Below the pieces are notes generated by a model. The model was not told the DNA's origin. It saw only the letters and a program-made list of their open reading frames with translations, and made no database searches. Positions 17,468-26,412 of a stretch of DNA of 64,000 bases are shown piece by piece. Origin of the DNA: Pseudorhodobacter antarcticus (lineage in GTDB: Bacteria; Pseudomonadota; Alphaproteobacteria; Rhodobacterales; Rhodobacteraceae); contig CAMAQR010000012.1 of assembly GCA_945860375.1 (NCBI GenBank), positions 1 to 64,000 of the forward strand, written 5' to 3'. Within the stretch, counting starts at the first letter, position 1, and every line of letters starts with the position of its first letter. The position numbers and the translations under genes were made by a program.

Positions 17468-18769
17468 ATGACGATAGCCGCGGACGCGCCGAAAGTTCCC
17501 TTTCGGTTTAGCATGCTTATCTATGACACCCGTTTTCGCGCCATCACCATTCAGGTGATCGTGCTGCTGCTGTTTTTGGCTGGCGTCGCTTGGCTGCTGA
17601 ACAACACGATGGTCAACCTTGCCGCCAAGGACAAGGACATCAACTTCAGCTTCCTGTTCAACCGCGCAGGCTATGACATTGACCAACAGCTGATCCCCTA
17701 TACCAACGACAGCACCCATGGCCGCGCTTTGGTGATCGGCCTGCTCAACACGCTGGTGGTCGCGTTTTTCGGCTGCATCTTTGCCACCATCATCGGCGTG
17801 TTTGCGGGTGTGCTGCGCCTGTCCAACAACTGGCTGGTGGGCCGCCTGATGACCGTTTATGTCGAGGTGTTCCGCAACGTGCCCCTGCTGCTGTGGATCA
17901 TCCTGGCCTTCACCGTGTTTTCGGAAACCATGCCAGAGCCGAAGGATTTCAAGGTCACGCAAGCCATGGTCGATGGCGGCACCGCCCCCACCGCCCAGAT
18001 GAAGGTCTTCGACACCGTCGCCATCACCAACCGGGGATCGAACGTGCCGCTGCCCATGCTGACCCGCCCCTTGGGTGGATTTGAGGCGTTGGGTGTGCCT
18101 ATCAACTTTTCGGTTCTTGCGACCTTTGCCGTCATTATCGGCTCGCTCTGGATCAACCGCCGCCTGCGCGCGCAGGCCCGTGCGGTGCAGGAAGAAACCG
18201 GCGACCGTCCAACGACATGGTGGAAAAGCCTGTTGATCCTGTTCGTGCCCGTCATCGCCTTGCTGATCGCCATGGGCCTGCACTTTGAAATTCCGGCCTT
18301 CCCGGTTGGCGAAAATGGCGTCTCCAAGGGCTTCAACTTTGTCGGCGGCATCAACATCGCCCACAGTTTCACCGCCCTTTTGATCGCACTCTCGCTCTAT
18401 ACCGGTGCCTACATCGCCGAGGCCGTGCGCGGCGGCATTCTCGCCGTCAGCCGTGGCCAGACCGAAGCCGCCTTCGCGCTTGGCATCCGCCCCGGCCGCA
18501 CCATGAGCCTGATCATCCTGCCGCAAGCCCTGCGCGTGATCATCCCGCCGCTGATCAGCCAGTATCTGAACCTGACCAAGAACACGACGCTGGGCATGGC
18601 CATCAGCTATCTGGACCTGAAAGGCACGCTTGGCGGCATCACCCTGAACCAGACGGGGCGAGAGTTGGAATGTATGCTCTTGATGATGCTGATCTATCTG
18701 ATCCTGTCGCTGATCATCTCGTCGCTGATGAACGTCTACAACACCGCGATGAAGCTGAAGGAGCGTTAA
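17468..18769 (+). CDS. aapQ: general L-amino-acid ABC transporter, permease AapQ
   Basis: A 433-residue inner-membrane subunit. It has an N-terminal helix, a long loop, two helices, a large insert and a C-terminal permease core carrying the EAA loop EAVRGGILAVSRGQTEAAFA near residues 318-337, where the ATPase docks. Its length and split transmembrane domain are those of AapQ/BztB rather than simple amino-acid permeases. AGGGGGA precedes the ATG. Two bases separate it from aapM. Confidence 0.95.
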   Translation: MTIAADAPKVPFRFSMLIYDTRFRAITIQVIVLLLFLAGVAWLLNNTMVNLAAKDKDINFSFLFNRAGYDIDQQLIPYTNDSTHGRALVIGLLNTLVVAFFGCIFATIIGVFAGVLRLSNNWLVGRLMTVYVEVFRNVPLLLWIILAFTVFSETMPEPKDFKVTQAMVDGGTAPTAQMKVFDTVAITNRGSNVPLPMLTRPLGGFEALGVPINFSVLATFAVIIGSLWINRRLRAQARAVQEETGDRPTTWWKSLLILFVPVIALLIAMGLHFEIPAFPVGENGVSKGFNFVGGINIAHSFTALLIALSLYTGAYIAEAVRGGILAVSRGQTEAAFALGIRPGRTMSLIILPQALRVIIPPLISQYLNLTKNTTLGMAISYLDLKGTLGGITLNQTGRELECMLLMMLIYLILSLIISSLMNVYNTAMKLKER

Positions 18770-18770
18770 G

Positions 18771-20219
18771 ATGACCGAACAACCCCTTCTCTACGTCCGC
18801 ACCCAGATGTTGGCGCAGCAAAAGCCGCCCGCCACCCAACGCGGTGTGGTGAAATGGCTGCGTGAAAATCTGTTTTCGGGTCCGTTCAACACCATCCTGA
18901 CCCTGCTGGGACTGGCGGCGGTGTTCTATCTGGTCAAAGCCGCGCTGCCTTGGCTGCTCAACGGCGTCTGGTCTGCCAAATCGCTGGGCGAATGCCGTGA
19001 GATCATCCTGGCCTCGGCCGGTGAAGGCGCAAGCGGTGCCTGCTGGGCAATGATCAAGGAACGCTGGCATCAGTTCATGTTCGGCTTTTACCCGCGCGAC
19101 ATGTATTGGCGCCCAATTCTGGCCTTTGCCCTGATGATCGTCGCCATCACCCCGGTGCTGTATTACGGCATCCGCAAATCCAACCTGCGCATGGTTGGCA
19201 CCGTTGGCGTGTTGTTGCTGCTGGCGCTGATCGGGGTGAATACCGACGGTTGGCACGTGGCAATGGCCGCGATTGTGGCCGTCGGCCTGACCGCCACAGG
19301 CTATATCGCGCCGAAGCAGCTGGTATGGGTGACGGCCCTGTTCCCCGCAGTGGGCTTCTTCCTGCTTTGGGGCGGGTCGATCTGGGGGCCGATTGGGGTG
19401 ATGCTGGGCTTTGGCATCCTCGCGGGGGTCTGGCTGGCGCTGCAACAGCGTCTGGGCGTGGTCGTGGCCGCCGCAATCGCCTTTCTGGCCGCCTGTGTCT
19501 GGTGGCTGTGGGTGCAAAACGCTGTCACCACAAAGCTAGATGCAGCCATGCCCTACGGCCTTTCCGCCATCGACTCCGACCAGATGGGCGGTTTCCTTTT
19601 GGCCTTCATCATCGGTGTCACCGCGATTTCGGCCTCGCTGCCCTTGGGCATCCTGCTGGCCTTGGGGCGGCGCTCTGACATGGTGCTGATCAAGACCCTG
19701 TCGGTTGGGTTTATCGAATTCATCCGTGGCGTGCCGCTGATCACCATGCTGTTCACCGCATCCTTGCTGCTGCAATACTTCCTGCCGCCGCGGACCAACT
19801 TTGACCTCATTCTGCGCGTGATCATCCTCGTCACCCTGTTCGCCAGCGCCTATATCGCCGAGGTGATCCGGGGCGGCCTTGCCGCCTTGCCGCGCGGGCA
19901 GTCAGAGGCCGCCGACGCGCTGGGGCTGGATTACTGGCAGTCGCAGCGGCTGATCATCATGCCGCAGGCGCTGAAAATTGCGATCCCCGGTATCGTGTCG
20001 TCCTTCATCGGCCTGTTCAAGGACACCACCCTTGTGGCGTTGGTGGGGCTTGCCGATCCGCTTGTGGGCATCAGCAAAATCGTCCGCGCCGACATCGCGT
20101 GGAAGGGCATCTATTGGGAGCCCTTCCTCTTCGTTGGTGCCATCTTCTTTCTCGTTTGCTTCGGCATGTCCCGATACTCGATGTATCTGGAGCAAAAGCT
20201 GAAGACCGATCATCGCTAA
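18771..20219 (+). CDS. aapM: general L-amino-acid ABC transporter, permease AapM
   Basis: The second permease, 482 residues. Extra hydrophobic helices occupy about residues 110-265, then the conserved domain has EFIRGVPLITMLFTASLLLQ and the EAA loop EVIRGGLAALPRGQSEAADA near residues 364-383. Pairs with AapQ to form the channel. AAGGAGCG upstream and a one-base gap to aapQ show co-translation. Confidence 0.95.
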   Translation: MTEQPLLYVRTQMLAQQKPPATQRGVVKWLRENLFSGPFNTILTLLGLAAVFYLVKAALPWLLNGVWSAKSLGECREIILASAGEGASGACWAMIKERWHQFMFGFYPRDMYWRPILAFALMIVAITPVLYYGIRKSNLRMVGTVGVLLLLALIGVNTDGWHVAMAAIVAVGLTATGYIAPKQLVWVTALFPAVGFFLLWGGSIWGPIGVMLGFGILAGVWLALQQRLGVVVAAAIAFLAACVWWLWVQNAVTTKLDAAMPYGLSAIDSDQMGGFLLAFIIGVTAISASLPLGILLALGRRSDMVLIKTLSVGFIEFIRGVPLITMLFTASLLLQYFLPPRTNFDLILRVIILVTLFASAYIAEVIRGGLAALPRGQSEAADALGLDYWQSQRLIIMPQALKIAIPGIVSSFIGLFKDTTLVALVGLADPLVGISKIVRADIAWKGIYWEPFLFVGAIFFLVCFGMSRYSMYLEQKLKTDHR

Positions 20220-20231
20220 GGAACTCAAAAC

Positions 20232-21005
20232 ATGGCCGAACAAAGCGCAAAGAAAATGCAAGTCTCGGACGAGATTGCCATTCAGATCACTGCGATGAAC
20301 AAGTGGTTCGGCACCTTCCATGTGCTGCGCGACATCAACATGACGGTGAACCGGGGCGAACGCATCGTCATTTGCGGCCCGTCGGGCTCTGGCAAATCCA
20401 CCCTGATCCGCTGCATCAACCGGTTGGAGGAACACCAGCAGGGCCAGATCATCGTCGATGGCACCGAGTTGACGTCAGACCTGAAGAACATCGACAAGGT
20501 GCGGTCCGAGGTGGGCATGGTGTTCCAGCACTTCAACCTGTTCCCGCATCTGACCATCCTCGAAAACCTGACGCTGGCCCCGATCTGGGTCCGCAAAGTG
20601 CCCAAGAAAGAAGCCGAAGAAACCGCGATGTATTTCCTGAACAAGGTCAAAATCCCGGAACAGGCACATAAATACCCCGGTCAGCTGTCGGGCGGCCAAC
20701 AGCAGCGCGTCGCCATCGCCCGCAGTCTGTGCATGAAACCCCGCATCATGCTGTTCGACGAGCCGACCTCCGCCCTCGATCCCGAGATGATCAAAGAGGT
20801 GCTCGACACCATGATTTCCTTGGCCGAAGAGGGCATGACCATGATCTGCGTCACCCACGAAATGGGCTTTGCCCAAGCCGTGGCGAACCGGGTGATCTTC
20901 ATGGACCAAGGCCAGATCGTCGAACAGAACGCCCCGCACGAATTCTTCAACAACCCGCAGTCGGAGCGCACCAAACTGTTCCTCAGCCAGATTCTGGGCC
21001 ACTGA
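20232..21005 (+). CDS. aapP: general L-amino-acid ABC transporter, ATP-binding protein AapP
   Basis: The 257-residue ATPase has Walker [10 protein letters not shown] near residue 54, the Q-loop [12 protein letters not shown], signature [15 protein letters not shown], Walker [16 protein letters not shown] and the H-loop VTHEMGFA, so it should be active. It completes the J-Q-M-P set. Twelve bases separate it from aapM. Confidence 0.96.
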   Translation: MAEQSAKKMQVSDEIAIQITAMNKWFGTFHVLRDINMTVNRGERIVICGPSGSGKSTLIRCINRLEEHQQGQIIVDGTELTSDLKNIDKVRSEVGMVFQHFNLFPHLTILENLTLAPIWVRKVPKKEAEETAMYFLNKVKIPEQAHKYPGQLSGGQQQRVAIARSLCMKPRIMLFDEPTSALDPEMIKEVLDTMISLAEEGMTMICVTHEMGFAQAVANRVIFMDQGQIVEQNAPHEFFNNPQSERTKLFLSQILGH

Positions 21006-21052
21006 ACCGACTGGCCCCATCCCCTGGGTCCATCAAATTTACCTAAAATTGT

Positions 21053-21103
21053 GTTTCATCTTGGCTGAAGTATCCTGGGGGGGGTGGGGGGCAAGCCCCC
21101 CAC
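21053..21103 (+). repeat. dispersed intergenic element, copy 1
   Basis: Head TTTCATCTTGGCTGAAGTAT, then a G-run and the hairpin GTGGGGGG/CCCCCCAC (21084-21103, CAAG loop). Related copies lie at 23109, 30702, 40364 and 44791. In this place it can act as the aapP terminator. Confidence 0.6.
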
Positions 21104-21115
21104 TTTGCCCTCGGT

Positions 21116-21619
21116 TCAAAGCACAATCTCGCATGGCACGATGAAATCAACCGTCGCGCCCAGCCCGAAATCAGCCTGCTCCCAGACGTCCAGCCCGAAA
21201 TCCACCACCAAAGTCGCCCCCGTCGGATAGCGCGCAAAGGCCTCGTTCATCGGCGGATGCGCCACCAGTCGCGACGCAAACTCTGCGATCCCCGGATTGT
21301 GCCCGATCATCATCACGCAATCGGCCTTGGCGTGCCGCAACACTGCCAGCATCACATCCGGCCCGGCATGATACAGCGCCGGTTTCAGCTCCATCAGCGG
21401 TGTCGCGGGCAGGGCAGGGGCGATGCCTGACCAAGTCTGCCTTGTGCGTACCGAATCAGAACACAGCACCTTTTCAGGCACATAGCCGCGCGAGGCCAGC
21501 CATTGCCCCAAATCCGCCGCCGCCGCCTTGCCGCGATCGTTCAGCGGGCGGTCGTGGTCGGGCGTCAGGGGGTCATCCCAGGCTGATTTCGCGTGGCGTG
21601 TCAGGATAAGGCGTTTCAT
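21116..21619 (-). CDS. SixA-like phosphohistidine phosphatase (histidine phosphatase family)
   Basis: A 167-residue protein beginning MKRLILTRHAKSAWDD. RHAKS is the SixA variant of the RHG phosphohistidine motif. DRPLNDRGKAAAADLG and the second catalytic His in MMIGHNPGIAEFA complete the active site. SixA removes phosphate from histidines of signalling proteins; the partner here is unknown. ATGA overlap with the ferredoxin-like gene on its 5' side. Confidence 0.85.
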   Translation of the reverse strand: MKRLILTRHAKSAWDDPLTPDHDRPLNDRGKAAAADLGQWLASRGYVPEKVLCSDSVRTRQTWSGIAPALPATPLMELKPALYHAGPDVMLAVLRHAKADCVMMIGHNPGIAEFASRLVAHPPMNEAFARYPTGATLVVDFGLDVWEQADFGLGATVDFIVPCEIVL

Positions 21620-22287
21620 TTGTTGAACTTTCCCATGTGATAGGCCGACTGTTCAGCCAGTCTTGCATAGCCAACCGACACCGGGCAAGCCCGCCGCACG
21701 GCACAACCCAAATTCAGGCAATCCGCCCCGTCCGGCTGCGCCAAAAACTGCTTGCAGGCCGGCACGTCATAGCCGCCCACCCCCAACGCCGCCACCGGGC
21801 AAGCGGTCAGGCAAGGCTTCTGAACACAGGTTTCACAAGGGCTGTGCGGATCGACGCGCGGCTGCGAGATAACCTCTTGGAACGCAAGCGCCCCGCGATA
21901 GCTGACCATCAACCCCTGCCAGCGGTGGACCAACAGCCGCACCGGGCTTTGCCACGCGGCACCCGACCGCAGCGCCCAGGACTGAAACGGCAGCCACGGC
22001 GCAGCGCCAAACGGAAACAGCGCCTTGCCGCCCAGATCGCAGGCCAACCGCCCGATCACCCGGCGCGACCAGCGGTCCACCGGGTCTTCGCCGGCCCATT
22101 CGGGTTGCGCCTTCAGATGTGGCCAGAACCCCGGCTCGCGCGGCCCGATCAGGAACACGGTCCTTGTGCCGCGCGGCAAATGGTCATCGTCGCCGTCGCA
22201 TTGGAAACCGCCCATGATTTCCAATTGCTCAGGCCAAAGCCTGTCGGAAATCTGGACAAAACTCAGCTTCGGCGAAACGGCAACCAC
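21616..22287 (-). CDS. 4Fe-4S ferredoxin-like protein
   Basis: A protein of about 200-224 residues with two cysteine clusters, CETCVQKPCLTACPVAALG and later LNLGCAVRRACPVSVG, suggesting two Fe-S clusters as in QueG-like proteins. The corrin-binding part of QueG is not evident. The upstream half has GPREPGFWPHL and DPVDRWSRRVIGRLA, found in a Rhodobacterales family of unknown role. The start is uncertain: GTG 22287 overlaps the hydroxylase gene by 25 bases, ATG 22215 does not. Confidence 0.7.
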   Translation of the reverse strand: MVAVSPKLSFVQISDRLWPEQLEIMGGFQCDGDDDHLPRGTRTVFLIGPREPGFWPHLKAQPEWAGEDPVDRWSRRVIGRLACDLGGKALFPFGAAPWLPFQSWALRSGAAWQSPVRLLVHRWQGLMVSYRGALAFQEVISQPRVDPHSPCETCVQKPCLTACPVAALGVGGYDVPACKQFLAQPDGADCLNLGCAVRRACPVSVGYARLAEQSAYHMGKFNK

Positions 22288-23057
22288 AGCGCCCACCCCA
22301 GTTTCGCCGGCCTCTCGTCCTGCCATTGCAACCCCACCTTCATCGCCGCATGCCCACCCATCGGCTGCGCCCGATAGGTCCGAAAAATCCGGTCCCAAAC
22401 CGACAAGGCAAAACCGTAATTGCTGTCATGCTCGGCCCTGATCACCGAATGATGCACCCGGTGCATGTCCGGCGTCACCAACACCAGCCGCACCACCCGG
22501 TCCAGCCACAGCGGCAAGCGCAGGTTGGCATGGTTGAACAGCGCCGTGCCGTTCAGCAAAACCTCAAACAAAACCACCGCCACCGCCTGCGGCCCCAAGG
22601 CATAGACCAAACCAATCTTCAGCCCCATAGAGGCCAAAATCTCCACCGGATGAAACCGCAAAGCCGTGGTCACATCCATATCGCGATCGGCATGGTGCAT
22701 GCGGTGAAACCGCCAGAACAGCGGCACCCGATGTGTCAGCCAATGCTGCGCCCAGATCGCAAGATCCAGCACCAGAATGGCCAGCAAAACCTCGACCCAC
22801 AGCGGCCAAGCCACTGCGTTCAGCAGCCCCCAACCGTTGCGCCACGCATCCACCGCCGCGCCAACGGCCAGAAACGGCAGCGCGACCGACAGCGCCCGCA
22901 GCGCCAGCGTGTTCAGAACCGTGATCGACAGATTGGTGAACCAGCGCCCGCCCCGCCCCTGCACCCGCGCGCGTTTCGGGGCCAAGGCCTCCAGCCCCGC
23001 GAACAGCGCAAACACCGCCAGAAACACCGACAAGCGGATCAAGGCTTCATTGGGCAT
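22263..23057 (-). CDS. sterol desaturase / fatty-acid hydroxylase family protein
   Basis: A 264-residue membrane di-iron enzyme. The histidine clusters HWLTH, HRMHH and HRVHHS provide the metal ligands, and four hydrophobic segments surround them. Family members hydroxylate or desaturate lipids, carotenoids or sterols; the substrate here is not deducible. GGAGG lies just upstream of ATG 23057. The frame is open further upstream but without coding features. Confidence 0.9.
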   Translation of the reverse strand: MPNEALIRLSVFLAVFALFAGLEALAPKRARVQGRGGRWFTNLSITVLNTLALRALSVALPFLAVGAAVDAWRNGWGLLNAVAWPLWVEVLLAILVLDLAIWAQHWLTHRVPLFWRFHRMHHADRDMDVTTALRFHPVEILASMGLKIGLVYALGPQAVAVVLFEVLLNGTALFNHANLRLPLWLDRVVRLVLVTPDMHRVHHSVIRAEHDSNYGFALSVWDRIFRTYRAQPMGGHAAMKVGLQWQDERPAKLGWALWLPFRRS

Positions 23058-23108
23058 GGGATCCTCCAGACCCAAGCCTAGCCGTTCTGGCGGCCCGGCG
23101 CAAATTGC

Positions 23109-23142
23109 TGTTTTCCAAATACTCCCGCCGGAGGCATCCGGC
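23109..23142 (+). repeat. dispersed intergenic element, copy 2
   Basis: TTTTCCAAATACTCCCGCC followed by the perfect hairpin GCCGGA/TCCGGC (23127-23142, GGCA loop). It lies between argB and the hydroxylase gene. Same core (CCAAATA-TCCC) as the copies at 30702 and 40364. Confidence 0.5.
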
Positions 23143-23163
23143 AGCCCTGCCAGCCGTGACGGT

Positions 23164-24063
23164 TCAGACGCCGTCGCGCGGCTTGACCCGGGGTTCGGTG
23201 GACCGGATCTGCGATCCCGCACCGTGATCGGTGAACAGTTCCAACAGGCAAGCGTTCGGGATGCGCCCATCCACAATCGACACCGCCCGCGTACCGGCCT
23301 CCAGCGCCGCCAGCGCGGTTTCAGTTTTCGGAATCATCCCGCCCAAGATCACGCCGTCTGCGATCATCTGCCGGATTTCTTCTGGCGTGATTTGCGTCAT
23401 CACCTCACCCGCGGCATTTTTCACGCCGGGCACGTCGGTCAGCAGCAGCAAGCGGTCTGCCTGCAACGCCCCGGCAATCGCCCCTGCCGCCGTGTCGCCG
23501 TTGACGTTGAATGTCTCGTTGTCGGCCATGCCCGTGGCGACCGGGGCCACCACCGGAATGATCCCGGCCTTGTAAAGATCGCGCAGCACCTGCACGTTCA
23601 TCTCCACCGGGCGGCCGACAAAGCCCAGTTCCGGGTCATCGGCGACACAGACCATCAAATCGTCGTCCTTACCGGAAATCCCCACCGCGCGCCCGCCCGC
23701 ATCCATGATCGCCTGCACGATGCGCTTGTTGACCAGACCCGACAGGACCATCTCGACCACCTGCACCGTCGCCTTGTCCGTCACCCGCTTGCCACGCACG
23801 AATTCCGATTTGATGCCCAGCTTGGTCAGCATCTCGTTGATCATCGGACCGCCGCCATGCACCACCACCGGGTTGACGCCGACCTGCCGCATCAGCACGA
23901 TGTCGCGGGCGAATTCGGCCATCGCGGCATCATCGCCCATGGCATTGCCGCCGAATTTCACCACCACCACAGCGCCGGTAAAGCGTTGCAGGTAGGGCAG
24001 GGCTTCGGACAACATCTTGGCAGTGGAAATGGCGTCGGTCATGGTCAGGGTCTGCTGTTTCAT
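23164..24063 (-). CDS. argB: acetylglutamate kinase
   Basis: Phosphorylates N-acetyl-L-glutamate in arginine synthesis. The 299-residue protein has [14 protein letters not shown] near residue 35, [18 protein letters not shown] with the [10 protein letters not shown] arginine-site loop, [15 protein letters not shown] and the ATP-site [11 protein letters not shown]. The N-terminal helix suggests the hexameric, arginine-inhibited type. It is driven by a predicted promoter in the module at 24143-24215. Confidence 0.96.
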   Translation of the reverse strand: MKQQTLTMTDAISTAKMLSEALPYLQRFTGAVVVVKFGGNAMGDDAAMAEFARDIVLMRQVGVNPVVVHGGGPMINEMLTKLGIKSEFVRGKRVTDKATVQVVEMVLSGLVNKRIVQAIMDAGGRAVGISGKDDDLMVCVADDPELGFVGRPVEMNVQVLRDLYKAGIIPVVAPVATGMADNETFNVNGDTAAGAIAGALQADRLLLLTDVPGVKNAAGEVMTQITPEEIRQMIADGVILGGMIPKTETALAALEAGTRAVSIVDGRIPNACLLELFTDHGAGSQIRSTEPRVKPRDGV

Positions 24064-24142
24064 GGGGGGACACTCCGGTGTTTTTGCGTGATAGCCCCTT
24101 TGCATGGATCTGCCAAGCGATCACTGCGTTTGGGTCAAAGTG

Positions 24143-24215
24143 TTAAAATTGGGTGAATTTGATCATGTCAACCCATTGAAAATACGTCATTAAAAAAAGG
24201 TCCCGAGTTGGGACC
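24143..24215 (-). promoter_or_regulatory. palindrome plus promoter module upstream of argB
   Basis: On the minus strand: GGTCCC-AACTC-GGGACC (24215-24199) with a T7 run, an AT-rich stretch, TTGACA (24171-24166), a 17-base spacer and TTTTAA (24148-24143). The same arrangement, with a palindrome differing by one base, occurs at 57410-57482. The palindrome looks terminator-like, yet no gene on this strand lies immediately upstream. Confidence 0.6.
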
Positions 24216-24280
24216 ACCGCCACACCTTGCAATTCGCCCTCAAAAGGCACAGCCTGTCTGGGCAAGAAAAAGGGGCCGCC

Positions 24281-25012
24281 ATGACCGATCAGAAAACCCT
24301 TGTCCTCACCGGGGCCAGCCGGGGAATCGGCCATGCCACCGTCAAGCGGTTTGGCTCCGAAGGCTGGCGGGTGCTGACCTGCTCGCGCCAACCTTTTGAT
24401 CCCCGCTGCCCATGGCCGGGGGGCGAGGAAAACCACATCCAGATTGATCTGGGTGACCCCAACAAAACCATCGGTGCCATCGAAACCATCAAGTCCAAGA
24501 TCAACGGCAAGCTGCATGCGCTGGTCAACAATGCCGGAATTTCCCCAAAGGGTGAGGGCGGCAAACGCCTGACCACGCTGGACACCGACCTGCGGACATG
24601 GGGGCAGGTGTTCCATGTGAATTTCTTTGCCAGCGTTATCTTGGCTCGTGGGTTGCAGTCCGAACTGATCGCCGCTCAAGGTGCCGTCGTCAACGTCACC
24701 TCGATCGCAGGCAGCCGCGTGCATCCCTTTGCAGGCGCAGCCTATGCGACGTCGAAAGCCGCCCTCGCAGCCCTGACCCGCGAGATGGCGCATGATTTCG
24801 GCCCCCTCGGCGTGCGGGTGAACGCCATCGCACCGGGCGAGGTTGAAACCGCAATCCTGTCACCGGGGACGGAGAGGATCGTCGAGACATTGCCGATGCG
24901 CCGGTTGGGGCAACCAAAGGAGGTCGCCGACGCCATCTGGTTCCTGTGTTCGCCGCAGTCCAGCTATATTTCAGGCGCAGAGTTGCAGATCAACGGCGGC
25001 CAGCACGTCTGA
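24281..25012 (+). CDS. SDR family NAD(P)-dependent oxidoreductase
   Basis: A 243-residue classical short-chain dehydrogenase. TGASRGIG (residues 9-16) binds the dinucleotide, NNAGIS stabilises the fold, and S with Y-A-T-S-K (VTSIAGS; AAYATSKAALAAL) forms the catalytic set. The C-terminal ISGAELQINGGQ is typical. The substrate is unknown. ATG 24281 follows AAGGGG; the open frame upstream of it is not conserved-looking. Divergent from argB. Confidence 0.92.
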   Translation: MTDQKTLVLTGASRGIGHATVKRFGSEGWRVLTCSRQPFDPRCPWPGGEENHIQIDLGDPNKTIGAIETIKSKINGKLHALVNNAGISPKGEGGKRLTTLDTDLRTWGQVFHVNFFASVILARGLQSELIAAQGAVVNVTSIAGSRVHPFAGAAYATSKAALAALTREMAHDFGPLGVRVNAIAPGEVETAILSPGTERIVETLPMRRLGQPKEVADAIWFLCSPQSSYISGAELQINGGQHV

Positions 25013-25018
25013 CCGCTG

Positions 25019-25669
25019 TCAGACCAGTGTCGCAATGATCGCGCGCAGGGTTTCAATGCCGTCGCCTTTTTCCGAACTGGTCACCACCAGTTCTGGGTAG
25101 GCCGCAGGATGATTGGCCAGCGCCGCCTTGACCTGTTCAATGTTGGCGTCCCGTTCCACTTTGGACACCTTGTCGGCCTTGGTCATCACCGCCTGAAACG
25201 TCAAAGCGCAGCGGTCCAGCAGTTGCATGATCTCTTCATCCACGGCTTTGACGCCATGCCGCGTGTCAATCAGCACGAAGGCCCGTCGCAGGGTCTGCCG
25301 CCCCGCCAGATAGCTTTTCAACAACGCCTGCCATTTTGCCACCACCGGCAGCGGCGCCTCGGCATAACCATAGCCGGGAAGGTCGACCAGAAAACGGTCA
25401 TCGGCCAGATTGAAGTAGTTGATTTCCTGCGTCCGCCCCGGCGTGTTTGACGCCCGCGCCAGATTCTTGCGCCCGCACAGCGCGTTGATCAGACTGGACT
25501 TGCCGACGTTGGACCGCCCTGCAAAGCAGACTTCCAACCGATCCGCAGGGGGCAGCCCAGACATGGCGACCACACCTTTGACGAAATCGACCTGGCCTGC
25601 GAACATCAGACGGCCCTTCTCGCGGGCCTCAAATTCGGGTTCGGGGGCAAGGGTGAATTGCAGGCTCAT
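25019..25669 (-). CDS. yihA: ribosome biogenesis GTPase YihA/YsxC (EngB)
   Basis: A 216-residue GTPase needed for 50S assembly. G1 AGRSNVGKSSLINAL near residue 52, G2 at TPGRTQEINYF, G3 VDLPGYGYAEA, G4 MTKADKVS. ATG 25669 overlaps the MOSC gene stop (ATGA). Part of the yidC-MOSC-engB run. Confidence 0.95.
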   Translation of the reverse strand: MSLQFTLAPEPEFEAREKGRLMFAGQVDFVKGVVAMSGLPPADRLEVCFAGRSNVGKSSLINALCGRKNLARASNTPGRTQEINYFNLADDRFLVDLPGYGYAEAPLPVVAKWQALLKSYLAGRQTLRRAFVLIDTRHGVKAVDEEIMQLLDRCALTFQAVMTKADKVSKVERDANIEQVKAALANHPAAYPELVVTSSEKGDGIETLRAIIATLV

Positions 25670-26412
25670 GCCAGTCTCCATTCGTCGCCGACCGCGATGG
25701 GCCCGCTTTGTGTCACAACCGCATAGACGCCGAAGTCCTGATGGCCAAAAGCGGCCTCCAGCGCACTCAGCGTGTCGGCGTTGGTCAAGCCCGTCGTCGG
25801 GTCCACATTGGTGGCGCTGCACCGGGTGATCCGCTCTTTGATCTGCAAAACCGCGCCACCGATCAGGATGCTTTGCCCGATCCAGTCAAACTCCACCCAA
25901 GGGGCGGCCCCATCGAGCCACAGATTGCCGCGCCAACGGTCGGGCGACAGATCCATGCCCATCCGCGCCGACAGGTCGGCCTGGGACGCGGTGTTCAGAA
26001 TGGCCACGGAGGGAATATCGCTGTCCGTCATGCCCCGCCCCGCCGTCACAATCGACACCGGCTGCGCGCGGTCGGGCGGGTTCAGCGGGCCGACCCACTC
26101 CAGAAACCGGGGCAGATCGGCGGCATCATCGGGACAAAACCGCAATTCACCCTGTTCAGGGTGATGCATCGTCACCATGCCCGTCGCCTCATCCAACTGC
26201 GAAGAAATCGCCATCAAGGCAGGCGCCTTCGCCCCCCGCGCAAAATTCAAGCAGCGGTTCCAGCCGGGCACCAAGCGCGCCGCGTCATGCGCAACGGCCC
26301 AGTGCCGGTCCCACGGCACACACTCCCCCTCCAAAAGACGAACGGACGCGATTGCCTCGCGTCCGTGTCCCTTGATCGGGTGGCGGCAAATCTGCGCCAG
26401 CCGCCCTGTCAT
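25666..26412 (-). CDS. MOSC domain-containing protein
   Basis: A 248-residue protein with the N-terminal beta-barrel (LAQICRHPIKGHGREAI; ECVPWDRHWAV) and C-terminal MOSC domain of the molybdenum-cofactor sulfurase family. The conserved cysteine is in RITRCSATNVDPTTG, next to the DFGVYAVV end. Such proteins carry or use sulfur from pyridoxal enzymes or the molybdenum cofactor. Overlaps yidC and engB by ATGA on both sides. Confidence 0.88.
   Translation of the reverse strand: MTGRLAQICRHPIKGHGREAIASVRLLEGECVPWDRHWAVAHDAARLVPGWNRCLNFARGAKAPALMAISSQLDEATGMVTMHHPEQGELRFCPDDAADLPRFLEWVGPLNPPDRAQPVSIVTAGRGMTDSDIPSVAILNTASQADLSARMGMDLSPDRWRGNLWLDGAAPWVEFDWIGQSILIGGAVLQIKERITRCSATNVDPTTGLTNADTLSALEAAFGHQDFGVYAVVTQSGPIAVGDEWRLA

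Noticed and set aside
22326..24156. Long plus-strand open frames opposite the hydroxylase and argB genes
   Set aside because: Composition is rich in His, Arg, Gln and Pro as expected for the complement of high-GC coding sequence; the minus-strand genes have clear family motifs.
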